Notes: a model not told the origin generated them from the sequence alone. Numbered from the stretch's first letter, positions 1 to 6,481 are shown. The stretch is DNA of 8,467 bases from JBMNUL01 sp050946255 (GCA_050946255.1 JBMNUL010000117.1:1-8467), one strand, 5' to 3'. A program made the numbers and translations.

Positions 1-2052
1 GACGGTCGTGCCCAGATCCTGGCAGAGGAGCTCGTAGAAGCCTGCACCTCCAAGTTCGGATGGACCGACTGCGAGCTGGCAAAGAAACCGGATGGCGAGG
101 TTTGGCGCATGAAGGGCATCGAGCTCGCCGGTCAGAAGTACAAGCAGCCTATCTTCGGCGACCAGGGTGAAGAGGGCGTGTTCATCTACGCCGACTACGT
201 CACGCTCGATGAGGGAACCGGAATCGTGCACTCTGCTCCCGGACACGGTGTCGACGACTACAACGCTGGCATCAAGTTCAACGTTCCGATCGTGATGCCC
301 GTAGACGACGACGGCGTGTTCTACGAAGGAGATGGCATGGGGACCGGCGGACCATTCTCCGGGATGGAGGTGAACGAGGCCAACCCGGTGATCATCGACT
401 GGCTGCGCGAGCGCGGCACGTTGATCATGCACGAGGACATCGTTCACAGCTATCCGCACTGCTGGCGCTGCCATCAGCCTGTGATCTTCCGTGCCACCAA
501 CCAGTGGTTCGTGGACATGGACGCCAACGGTCTTCGCGAGAAGGCCCTCAAGGCAATCAACGAAGAAGTCAGGTTCATACCCGAATGGGCTTCCAACCGC
601 ATCGGCTCCATGGTGGCCGAACGTCCCGATTGGTGCATCTCCAGGCAGCGCTCCTGGGGCGTGCCAATCCCGGTGTTCAAGTGCTCCAAGTGCGGAGAGA
701 CCGTTGCCACCGAGGAAACGTTCGACGCGGTTATAAAGCTGTTCTCCACCGAGGGCGCAGACGCCTGGTTCACCAAGACCCCAGCAGAGTACCTGCCCGC
801 GGATGTCAAGTGCCCCAACTGCGGCGCCGGTGTGGAGGATCTAGATCCCGAGAGCGACATCCTCGACGTTTGGTGGGAGAGCGGAGTTAGCCACACGAGC
901 GTCTGCAAGAAACGCCCGTATCTGCATTTCCCGGCAGATATGTACCTCGAGGGCTCCGACCAGCATCGCGGCTGGTTCCAGTCGTCTCTGCTCACGAGCG
1001 TGGGAGCCTACGGTGTGCCGCCTTACAAGTCGGTCATGCACTGCGGCTTTACGATGGACCAGAACGGCGAGAAGATGTCGAAGTCGAAGGGCAACGGCAT
1101 CGATCCTGCCGATGTGGTGGACAAGTACGGTGCCGACGTTCTGCGCCTCTGGGTCGCCAGCGTCGACTACTCGCAGGACGTGCGCATCTACGATGAGGTG
1201 CTGAAGCAGGTCTCCGACACCTACCGCCGTTTCCGCAACACGTTCCGCTTCCTGCTCGGGAATCTCAACGACTTCGATGAGGAGCGCGATTCTGTTAGCT
1301 GGGACGAGCTCACCGCGATTGACAAGTGGGCTCTGGCCAGGGCCATCAAGCTTCTAAACGACGTCACCGAGTCGTACAAGGACTACAAGTTCCATCAGGT
1401 CTACCGCAGCGTATACGAGTATGTGATTGGAGATCTCTCCGCCGTCTACCTCGACGCCTTGAAGGACCGCCTCTACTCCGAGGCCCCCAACTCCAAGGCC
1501 CGCCGTGCAGCCCAGACCGTGCTTTTCGACATCCTCGAGATCATGGTGAGGATTCTCTCCCCGATCTTGAGCTTCACGACAGAGGAGGTCTGGCAGAACT
1601 ACCCAGAGGCCGCGCGCAACCGCGATGGCAGGCCCTGGAGCGTGCAGCTCGCCGGGTGGCCCAGCCCCGATAGCCTCAAGCCCGCAATTCCCGATGGAGA
1701 GGCAGAGTCGGTGCTAGAAGGATTTGCGGGTGTGCTCGAGGCACGCGATGCCGTGACCAAGGCGCTCGAGGATGCCAGGGGCGAGGGGCTCATCAACAAG
1801 AGCCAGGAAGCCGCCGTGAGAATCACCGCGCCTGCCGATATCTACGACCGCGTCATGGCAATCTCAGAGGACGACCTCAAGGAGCTGTTCATCGTCTCCG
1901 AGGTCTCGGTTGAGAAGGGTGACGAGCTCACCGCCGTCATCGAGCATACCGACCTCGAGAAGTGCCCGAGGTGCTGGAACTATCGAGAGCTCATCGAGCA
2001 CGATGGCGACCGCGTCTGCAGCCGTTGCGCCGAGGCGCTGGACCAGATTTAA
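1..2052 (+). CDS. ileS: Isoleucyl-tRNA synthetase, 3' part (5' end outside window)
   Basis: Charges tRNA-Ile with isoleucine in the cytoplasm (class Ia synthetase). The frame is open from base 1, so the ATG at 109 is internal; 683 C-terminal residues of an expected ~930 are present and the HIGH motif lies off the left edge. Visible in order: the editing (CP1) domain signature GTGIVHSAPGHGVDDY at 217-261, where the paired Asp residues belong to the hydrolytic editing site; the DWCISRQRSWG catalytic-domain motif at 628-660; an inserted zinc ribbon with CSKC at 682-693 and CPNC at 811-822; the KMSKS ATP-binding loop at 1072-1086; the anticodon-binding helical domain; and a C-terminal zinc finger with CPRC at 1963-1974 and CSRC at 2017-2028. 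The C-terminal finger fits the ordinary bacterial IleRS type. The stop TAA lies 8 bases before lspA, a common bacterial pairing. All visible motifs are intact, so the gene should be functional. Confidence 0.97.
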   Translation, partial: DGRAQILAEELVEACTSKFGWTDCELAKKPDGEVWRMKGIELAGQKYKQPIFGDQGEEGVFIYADYVTLDEGTGIVHSAPGHGVDDYNAGIKFNVPIVMPVDDDGVFYEGDGMGTGGPFSGMEVNEANPVIIDWLRERGTLIMHEDIVHSYPHCWRCHQPVIFRATNQWFVDMDANGLREKALKAINEEVRFIPEWASNRIGSMVAERPDWCISRQRSWGVPIPVFKCSKCGETVATEETFDAVIKLFSTEGADAWFTKTPAEYLPADVKCPNCGAGVEDLDPESDILDVWWESGVSHTSVCKKRPYLHFPADMYLEGSDQHRGWFQSSLLTSVGAYGVPPYKSVMHCGFTMDQNGEKMSKSKGNGIDPADVVDKYGADVLRLWVASVDYSQDVRIYDEVLKQVSDTYRRFRNTFRFLLGNLNDFDEERDSVSWDELTAIDKWALARAIKLLNDVTESYKDYKFHQVYRSVYEYVIGDLSAVYLDALKDRLYSEAPNSKARRAAQTVLFDILEIMVRILSPILSFTTEEVWQNYPEAARNRDGRPWSVQLAGWPSPDSLKPAIPDGEAESVLEGFAGVLEARDAVTKALEDARGEGLINKSQEAAVRITAPADIYDRVMAISEDDLKELFIVSEVSVEKGDELTAVIEHTDLEKCPRCWNYRELIEHDGDRVCSRCAEALDQI

Positions 2053-2060
2053 GGCGGGGC

Positions 2061-2663
2061 ATGGTCGAGCCTTTGGAAAACGGCAATCTGCAACCGCAAG
2101 CAAAGCTGCGGCGGCACGTGACACACGGGAAGAACTTTCCAGCGTTCTGTGTCGTCGCGGTCATCATTGTGATTCTCGACCGTGTGACCAAGATTTGGGC
2201 GGCCGCCAACATCCCGTCCGAGGGGCTCGACTTCATACCCGGATTCATCGGGTTCAAGCTCGTTTTCAACCGGGGCGCGTCCTTTGGGATCATGCAGGGA
2301 GCCCAGACCATTTTCATAATCATCTCGGCGATAATCTGCATCATCATCTTGGTTTACATGCTCAAGCGCAAGGTCCACCCGGGAATCGAGGCGGTGTCTC
2401 TGGCCCTGGTGTTCGCGGGGGCAATCGGAAATGCATACGACCGCCTTTTCTATGGCCAGGTCACCGACTTTCTCAACTTCGAGTTCTTCGACTTCCCGGT
2501 CTTCAACGTTGCCGACTCCGCAATAACAATCGGCGTCATCATCTGGATCGTGTTCCTGCTCTTCCATCCGATGAGCCCGTTTGCCGGCGATTCCGAGAAA
2601 GACGATGAGGCCCGCAAGGGTCGGAAGAGCGGCAAGCACGAGAAAACATCGGAGGAGGCCTGA
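2061..2663 (+). CDS. lspA: Lipoprotein signal peptidase (signal peptidase II)
   Basis: Membrane aspartyl protease that removes the signal peptide from diacylglyceryl-modified prolipoproteins. The chosen start is the ATG at 2061 (200 residues): it follows AAGGCGGGG right after the ileS stop, whereas the longer open frame (from 1962) would overlap ileS by 91 bases. Family motifs are present: D40 in the first membrane segment (VIIVILDRVTK), FNRGASFG at 69-76, GNAYDR at 123-128 with catalytic Asp 127, and FNVADSAI at 148-155 with catalytic Asp 152. Four hydrophobic segments lie near residues 26-40, 84-100, 111-124 and 153-169, as expected. Residues 176-200 form a highly charged Lys/Glu/Asp tail, longer than the core family needs and probably cytoplasmic. 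The gene sits between ileS and rluD with very short gaps, so it is presumably in their operon. Confidence 0.96.
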   Translation: MVEPLENGNLQPQAKLRRHVTHGKNFPAFCVVAVIIVILDRVTKIWAAANIPSEGLDFIPGFIGFKLVFNRGASFGIMQGAQTIFIIISAIICIIILVYMLKRKVHPGIEAVSLALVFAGAIGNAYDRLFYGQVTDFLNFEFFDFPVFNVADSAITIGVIIWIVFLLFHPMSPFAGDSEKDDEARKGRKSGKHEKTSEEA

Positions 2664-2668
2664 GGGTC

Positions 2669-3709
2669 ATGTCCGAGGATTTCTCCCATGTGGTTGGAAA
2701 AGATGAGAGGGGAGAGCGTCTCGATGTCCTCCTTTCGGAACTGCCGGGTTTTGCAAGCAGGTCTGCTGCCGCAAAGGCGATTGAGGGCGGAAATGTCTTC
2801 GTCAACGACTCGCCGGTTTCCAAGAAGTACTCGGTTCGGGAGGGCGACCTCATAGAGTACTCGATTCCAGACCCCGTGGCGATCGATTATTCAACCCCCT
2901 ACGATATCGATCTTGATGTGCGCTACGAGGACGAGGGAATGCTCGTCATATCCAAACCCGCCGGGCTGGTGTGCCATCCGTCTCCTGGGCATTATGGAGA
3001 AACCTTGGTTAACGCTCTGATCGCCCATTGTGGCAAGGACCATCTCGCGAACCTCCAGGGAGACGACCGTCTCGGCATCGTCCACAGGCTCGACATGGAC
3101 ACGTCCGGGCTCATGCTCGCGGCGAAAACCGACGAGTACGGCTACATCTTGCAAGACGGGATTCGCACCCGCAACATCGACCGCCGCTACATGGCACTCG
3201 TCCACGGCTACATCGCAAAGGACTCCGGATATATCGATGCCCCGATAGGGCGTCATCCCAAGATCCGTCTCAAGATGGCGATCAGCGATGCCAGGTCCGC
3301 ACGATCTGCGGTCACGACGTTCAAAGTGCTGGAGAGGTTCGAGGCCGGGCGCTTCGACGACGGCTTCTCCCTCATAGAGTGCAAGCTCTTCTCTGGTCGC
3401 ACTCATCAGATCAGGGTGCACATGAACTACATCGGCCATTGCGTGGTGGGAGACCCTATGTACGGAAGTGGCAACGACAAGGCCAACTTGGGCTTGGAGA
3501 GGCAGTTCCTCCATTCCTACAGGCTGAACCTCGAGCATCCAATCACCGGCGAGGAGATGGAGTTCACAGACCACCTTCCTCCAGATCTGCAGGAAGTGCT
3601 CGATTCGATTGCGGACAGGTCGATGGGAAAGACCGCCTACGGCGAGGAAATCGAGGAGCTTCTGGACAACACTCCCAACTTGTACGTTCAACGAGGACAT
3701 GATGAATGA
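2669..3709 (+). CDS. rluD: RluA/RluD-family 23S rRNA pseudouridine synthase
   Basis: Isomerises uridine to pseudouridine in large-subunit rRNA. The 346-residue length is usual for RluD-type enzymes with an S4 domain. An N-terminal S4 RNA-binding domain spans roughly residues 16-67 (ERLDVLLSEL through GDLIEYSIP). The catalytic domain follows, with SKPAGLVCHPSPGH at 95-108, the hallmark HRLDMDTSGL at 139-148 whose Asp 142 (codon 3092-3094) is the nucleophile, and the SGRTHQIRVHM motif in the second half. The start at 2669 lies 5 bases after the lspA stop; GGAGG at 2651 and GAGGG at 2662 are possible ribosome binding sites. Exact target uridines (RluD versus RluA/RluC-like) cannot be fixed from sequence alone; the gene symbol follows the usual annotation of the lspA-linked copy. 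The 3' end overlaps a tiny ATGATGAATGA stretch where a 31-codon frame begins. Confidence 0.93.
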   Translation: MSEDFSHVVGKDERGERLDVLLSELPGFASRSAAAKAIEGGNVFVNDSPVSKKYSVREGDLIEYSIPDPVAIDYSTPYDIDLDVRYEDEGMLVISKPAGLVCHPSPGHYGETLVNALIAHCGKDHLANLQGDDRLGIVHRLDMDTSGLMLAAKTDEYGYILQDGIRTRNIDRRYMALVHGYIAKDSGYIDAPIGRHPKIRLKMAISDARSARSAVTTFKVLERFEAGRFDDGFSLIECKLFSGRTHQIRVHMNYIGHCVVGDPMYGSGNDKANLGLERQFLHSYRLNLEHPITGEEMEFTDHLPPDLQEVLDSIADRSMGKTAYGEEIEELLDNTPNLYVQRGHDE

Positions 3710-3791
3710 GCGAATGAGAGCGATTTCCGGGCAGTTTGCCAAAGAGGTTGCATCGAATGCTCGATTGCATGGGTCTCACAGTTACTACGAC

Positions 3792-3800
3792 TGATACAAT
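3792..3800 (+). promoter_or_regulatory. Extended -10 promoter candidate for the ferrochelatase-like gene
   Basis: The sequence TGATACAAT matches the extended -10 consensus TGnTATAAT with one mismatch (TACAAT for TATAAT). It lies 41 bases before the ATG at 3841, so transcription would start near 3807 with a leader of about 34 bases. A TTGCAT at 3765-3770 is too far away (24-base spacer) to be its -35, so recognition would depend on the extended element. The site gives the downstream gene its own transcript in addition to any read-through from ileS-lspA-rluD. The call is a visual consensus match only. Confidence 0.4.
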
Positions 3801-3840
3801 GGCCTGCAGTTTGGTATTAGAGAAATTGGAAGTGCGCTAG

Positions 3841-5835
3841 ATGCCGATTAGCAAATCGCCGGTGGGGATTCTGCTCGTTAACTTCGGCGTGCCGGATAAG
3901 CCCGACAGCCGAAGCGTGGTGCGCTTTCTGCATTCATACATGTCGGACGGTCGAGTGACCGGCAAGATCAAGGTCGCCGTCAACAGGATCCTCAGATTCT
4001 ACAGGCACAGCGCAATGGTCGACGAGGCCACGAGGCGCTTCGCCGAGATCAGCGACGAAGAAGGTTTCCCCTATACGAGGGACCACGGGAAGCTCAGGCG
4101 CATGGTCATCGAAGAGCTACGCGAGCTGGGCGCCGACAATGTTGTGGTCACTGTGGCGTTCCGCTATGGCAAGCCCTCGATGCGGCAGGGGTTCACTCAT
4201 CTGAGGAAAACAGGTTGCAAGCACATCATCGTGGTGCCACTCTACCCGCAGTCTTCCTACTCTTTCACGGCGTCCGTGCACGACGAGTACAGGCGCGAGA
4301 AGCGCGGCTCCCAGAGCGGAATGGAATACAGGTTCCTCGACAGCTTCTATGATGACCCAGGCTACATCCGTGCCGTGGCAGACAAGATCATCGACTCGCT
4401 GCCGGGAAACCACAGGGAAACCAAGATCCTATTCGTCTACAGGGCCATTCCCCTGAAGGATGTCTCCAGGGGAGACACCTATGAGCTCCAGACATCGACT
4501 ACCTCGCTCGCGGTCGCGAGGCTCCTGAAGCTCGACCGAAAGAAGTGGACCATCGCGTATCTGCCGTATGACCAGATGGCCGAAACGCCGTGCCTCACCC
4601 CGAGCACAGACGAGACGATTGACCGCTTCATCATCGGAAACGTCCGAAACGTCGCGGTTGTGTGCCCTGGGCAGCTGTTCGATTCAGTGGACACCACCTT
4701 TGAGATAGACGAGAGGCTGCGCGAGAGGTTCGAGACCGGCATCAACGATTTTTCCGACAGCTTCTCGTTCACATACGTGCCGGCCATTGGCTGCGACCGC
4801 GAATTTGCGAGGGCTCTATCAGAAGTGATTTATGGGAATCTCTATGGATGGGAAGTCTATTATTCCAGCGGCATTCCCGTCTATCACGGGAAATCGGCCG
4901 ACAAGACTGGGGCTATGCCGGCTGTGGAGCGGACAAGCAAAACCGGATCCTTGCCGGTTGTAGAGAGGACTGACAAGACGGGGTCCATTCCCAAGGTGGA
5001 GAAAGTCGAAAGGGCCGAAGTCCCCTCGGATGCGCACGGGAATGGCAAGACAGGGACCCTACCTGTCGAGGAGAAGTCCGATAGCGAGGATGCTCGGGCC
5101 AAGACCGGAGCCATACCCCTCGTGGAGAATACTGAGAATGAGGCCGTGCAGGCAAAAACCGCAGCCAGACCTTCGGCGAAAGGCGAGGCCTCCGGCGAGC
5201 ATCCGGGCAGCGTGGCGCTCGATATCAACGAGAATCCCATTGAGGAAATGGTCGACGAGCTCGAGTCTGAGAGGGAGCGGGAGGCCGCAGAAACGGACGA
5301 GACCGGTGTGAATGATGGCGCGCCGAGTGTCATAGAGCTTCCCGGAGTGGATGCCGTGGACCCCAACACAACGATGGGCGGACGTCACCTGCGTGTGGCA
5401 AATGGGAAGGACTCCACAATTGGCGGAGCCGTCGCAAGGTCCGACGACCCGAACGCCACATCTGGCGGCTCTCACGCCGCGAGGCCCGATGATCCGAACG
5501 CCACGTCTGGCGGCTCGCACTCCGCGAGTCCAGACGACCCCAGTTCAACGTCATCCGGCTCGCACTCCGCAAGGCCAGACGATCCCAATTCAACGTCATC
5601 CGGCTCTCACTCCGCGAGGTCCGACGACCCGAACGCCACGTCTGGCGGCTCTCGCGCTGCGAGGTCCAATGACCCGAATGCCACGTCTGCTGGCTCTCGC
5701 GCTGCGAGGTCAGACGACCCAGACACCACCGGATCAAGGCCCCATATTAAGCTTCCCGACCTCGATGATGATGCTCCCGGTCCAGATGACACAGCCTCCG
5801 ACCCAAACAAGACAGGCAAGCTCCCCCAAGTTTAG
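3841..5835 (+). CDS. Ferrochelatase-like protein with altered active site and long repetitive disordered tail
   Basis: Residues 1-332 align by eye with ferrochelatase (HemH/CpfC, iron insertion into porphyrin): GILLVNFGVPDKP at 9-21, VAFRYGKPSM at 105-114, IIVVPLYPQSSYSFTASVHDE at 129-149, GDTYELQ at 211-217, and VVCPGQLFDSVDT at 273-285. However, the segment matching the catalytic S-x-H-(G/S)-(I/L)-P is VYRAIP, with Arg 201 at the histidine position (codon AGG, 4441-4443). The conserved Glu of the metal site (as in ADHLE of the Bacillus enzyme) is Asp 284. Family length is about 310-350; this protein is 664 because residues ~350-664 form a hydrophilic, Pro/Ser/Asp-rich tail with two repeat families and no membrane segment or signal peptide. 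It is probably cytoplasmic and not a normal ferrochelatase; a changed substrate or a scaffold role is possible. The start ATG 3841 is preceded by TTGGAAG, 9 bases upstream. No heme-pathway gene lies nearby. Confidence 0.8.
   Translation: MPISKSPVGILLVNFGVPDKPDSRSVVRFLHSYMSDGRVTGKIKVAVNRILRFYRHSAMVDEATRRFAEISDEEGFPYTRDHGKLRRMVIEELRELGADNVVVTVAFRYGKPSMRQGFTHLRKTGCKHIIVVPLYPQSSYSFTASVHDEYRREKRGSQSGMEYRFLDSFYDDPGYIRAVADKIIDSLPGNHRETKILFVYRAIPLKDVSRGDTYELQTSTTSLAVARLLKLDRKKWTIAYLPYDQMAETPCLTPSTDETIDRFIIGNVRNVAVVCPGQLFDSVDTTFEIDERLRERFETGINDFSDSFSFTYVPAIGCDREFARALSEVIYGNLYGWEVYYSSGIPVYHGKSADKTGAMPAVERTSKTGSLPVVERTDKTGSIPKVEKVERAEVPSDAHGNGKTGTLPVEEKSDSEDARAKTGAIPLVENTENEAVQAKTAARPSAKGEASGEHPGSVALDINENPIEEMVDELESEREREAAETDETGVNDGAPSVIELPGVDAVDPNTTMGGRHLRVANGKDSTIGGAVARSDDPNATSGGSHAARPDDPNATSGGSHSASPDDPSSTSSGSHSARPDDPNSTSSGSHSARSDDPNATSGGSRAARSNDPNATSAGSRAARSDDPDTTGSRPHIKLPDLDDDAPGPDDTASDPNKTGKLPQV
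4903..5130 (+). repeat. KTG-x-x-P-x-V-E repeats in the ferrochelatase-like protein tail
   Basis: The tail opens with a short motif repeated with sequence drift: KTGAMPAVE (residue 355), KTGSLPVVE (367), KTGSIPKVE (379), KTGTLPVEE (403) and KTGAIPLVE (421). The first three are exactly 12 residues apart; later ones are separated by acidic or charged linkers of 18-24 residues. A weaker relative (AKTAARPSAKG) follows at 438-448, and the motif returns at the extreme C terminus (KTGKLPQV, 657-664). Retention of the Lys-Thr-Gly and Pro while linkers vary suggests a short linear binding or modification motif rather than a folded domain; that is inference. Confidence 0.8.
5440..5736 (+). repeat. 45-bp (15-residue) tandem repeat, DDPNATSGGSH type
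   Basis: Six full units and a partial seventh start at 5440, 5485, 5530, 5575, 5620, 5665 and 5710, each 45 bases. The protein consensus is (S/P)-D-D-P-N-(A/S)-T-S-(G/S)-G-S-(H/R)-(S/A)-A-R. Units 3 and 4 (PSST/PNST variants) and units 5 and 6 (GSRAAR ending) pair off, which points to recent local duplications. The reading frame is kept throughout. An upstream relative, VDPNTTMGGRHLR at residues 506-518, looks like a diverged founder, and DPNKTGKLP at 654-662 combines the DPN motif with the KTG motif. Copy number is likely to vary between strains. Confidence 0.92.
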
Positions 5836-6015
5836 TGGCAGTACGGCCCCAGGTCTGGTCAGGGTATCCAGTATCTCAACGCCTCTATTGCCATGCTCTT
5901 CAGATGCAATCCGTGTCTTCTGGATTTACAATCGTGCACTTCTCCAGTAATCTTCCGCATCTTCTGATTTTCTCGCAATTCGCCGATAGGGGGTTATGTG
6001 CGGCCGGAGGAGGTT

Positions 6016-6374
6016 CTATATCCTGAGTTTCGCAGTTTCTGAGGCGCAGAATCGGTCATCTACCTCAGCAAACACCTTGATTTCGGCTGTGTATTTTATT
6101 CAGTGGATTCCGCCCACTCGCGTAATGTCTCGACAGTCGGCACATGGTACGACTTGGTCATCTTCGACTTGGTTCCGGACTTTCTCATGTACATCGTGGG
6201 GTGCTTGGTCCCATCGTCCCGAAGAGCTACTCGATAAACCCGCTGCGGTAGCACCTGTCCTGCGCCTTTCTCTGCGTCCTCCAACTTATTGATTAATTTG
6301 CATGTGTAATTTATATGTGTTTTAAATAGCCCTATTTGCGATTCGTATGCATTTTTAATATGTTTAATATTCAT
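6016..6374 (-). pseudogene. Possible decayed or frameshifted minus-strand gene fragment
   Basis: Not recognised. On the minus strand a frame of 92 codons runs from ATG at 6374 to TAA at 6096-6098. Its last ~60 codons (from about 6280) use GC-rich, coding-like codons (AAG, TCC, ACC, GTG) and encode a basic peptide containing RVYRVALRDDGTKHPTM and YHVPTVETLREW. Its first ~30 codons are AT-rich and the ATG at 6374 has no Shine-Dalgarno, so that start is doubtful; a GTG near 6257 preceded by AGGA is an alternative. Immediately after the stop, a second frame (-1 shift at an AATAAAATA run) continues with TAEIKVFAEVDDRFCASE and ends at TAG 6016-6018. The two pieces could be one gene broken by a one-base indel, or a chance arrangement. 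No family assignment is offered. Confidence 0.3.
6289..6364 (+). promoter_or_regulatory. AT-rich candidate promoter region for the protease gene
   Basis: Several loose sigma-70-type pairs can be drawn: TTGATT 6289-6294 with TTATAT 6311-6316 (16-base spacer), TTGCAT 6298-6303 with TTTAAA 6321-6326 (17), and TTGCGA 6336-6341 with TATGTT 6359-6364 (17). The last would start transcription near 6371, directly at the TATTCAT repeats, giving a leader of about 110 bases. AT-rich DNA gives such matches easily, so no single pair is certain. Confidence 0.3.
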
Positions 6375-6409
6375 TGGGGGTATTCATAGGGGTATTCATA
6401 GGGGGGTAT
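6368..6409 (+). repeat. TATTCAT direct repeats alternating with G-tracts
   Basis: TATTCAT occurs at 6368-6374, 6381-6387 and 6393-6399, separated by TGGGGG and AGGGG and followed by AGGGGGG-TAT at 6400-6409. The 12-13 base period is close to one helical turn plus a little, so repeated protein binding to one face of the DNA is conceivable. It lies between the AT-rich promoter zone and the protease gene. Confidence 0.6.
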
Positions 6410-6422
6410 CTGATGATTATTC

Positions 6423-6463
6423 CCCCATCTATCCGTCGGTGGGGATGCGTCAGTGGGGACGCA
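6423..6463 (+). promoter_or_regulatory. Two tandem hairpins in the leader just before the protease ribosome binding site
   Basis: Hairpin 1 pairs CCCCATC (6423-6429) with GGTGGGG (6438-6444 read as GGTGGGG) through a 7-bp stem including one G-T(U) pair and an 8-base loop. Hairpin 2 pairs TGCGTC (6446-6451) with GACGCA (6458-6463), a perfect 6-bp stem with loop AGTGGG. Hairpin 2 ends directly at the purine-rich ribosome binding site. Neither is followed by a T-run, so they are not terminators. A role in translation or mRNA stability is inference. Confidence 0.5.
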
Positions 6464-6475
6464 GAAGGGAAAGGG
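6464..6475 (+). promoter_or_regulatory. Ribosome binding site that fixes the protease start
   Basis: GAAGGGAAAGGG, ending 6 bases before the ATG at 6482, is a strong Shine-Dalgarno-like stretch. It supports the 6482 start over the in-frame ATG at 6578, which has only AGCAAGG nearby and would shorten the signal-peptide n-region to a few residues. Confidence 0.6.
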
Positions 6476-6481
6476 ACGAAC

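Larger units (their letters stand above)
5836..6481. other. Long intergenic region without a confident gene
   Basis: About 650 bases separate the two plus-strand genes. 5836-6010 shows stops in the frames I read and no clear intrinsic terminator; a weak inverted repeat (CTGAGG at 6039-6044 with CCTCAG at 6063-6068, 18-base loop, no T-run) is the best hairpin in that part. From 6016 to about 6290 the minus strand has a coding-like flavour. 6285-6400 is strikingly AT-rich compared with the rest of the window and likely contains promoters. 6368-6481 holds repeats, hairpins and the ribosome binding site of the protease gene. Confidence 0.7.

Noticed and set aside
2891..3742. A 283-codon minus-strand frame opposite the pseudouridine synthase.
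   Set aside because: The plus strand carries an unmistakable catalytic domain; the antisense peptide is rich in residues expected from mirrored GC-rich codons and has no family motif.
3699..3794. A 31-codon plus-strand frame overlapping the end of the pseudouridine synthase (ATGATGAATGAG start).
   Set aside because: It is very short, has only a weak GAGG before the second ATG and no recognisable features; it also overlaps the candidate promoter of the next gene. Chance is the simpler explanation.
5440..5736. Regularly spaced repeats as a possible CRISPR array.
   Set aside because: Units are contiguous with no unique spacers, and they code in frame for a 15-residue protein repeat.
4884..5950. 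Long alternative frames on both strands over the repetitive tail (for example 4884-5369 minus and 5351-5950 plus).
   Set aside because: They arise because the 45-bp and 12-codon repeats are open in several frames. The in-frame continuation from the ferrochelatase-like domain is uninterrupted and better explains the region.
5836..5960. Intrinsic terminator after the ferrochelatase-like gene.
   Set aside because: Only 4-bp stems (such as CTGG/CCAG near 5855-5872) were found and none is followed by a T-run.
6006..6013. GGAGGAGG ribosome-binding-like sequence on the plus strand.
   Set aside because: No ATG, GTG or TTG start lies at proper spacing, and it reads as the complement of CCTCC near the end of the minus-strand remnant.
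6376..6458. G-quadruplex from the G-tracts.
   Set aside because: Loops of 8, 8 and more than 30 bases are too long for a convincing stable quadruplex; duplex pairing with the C-tract is more plausible.
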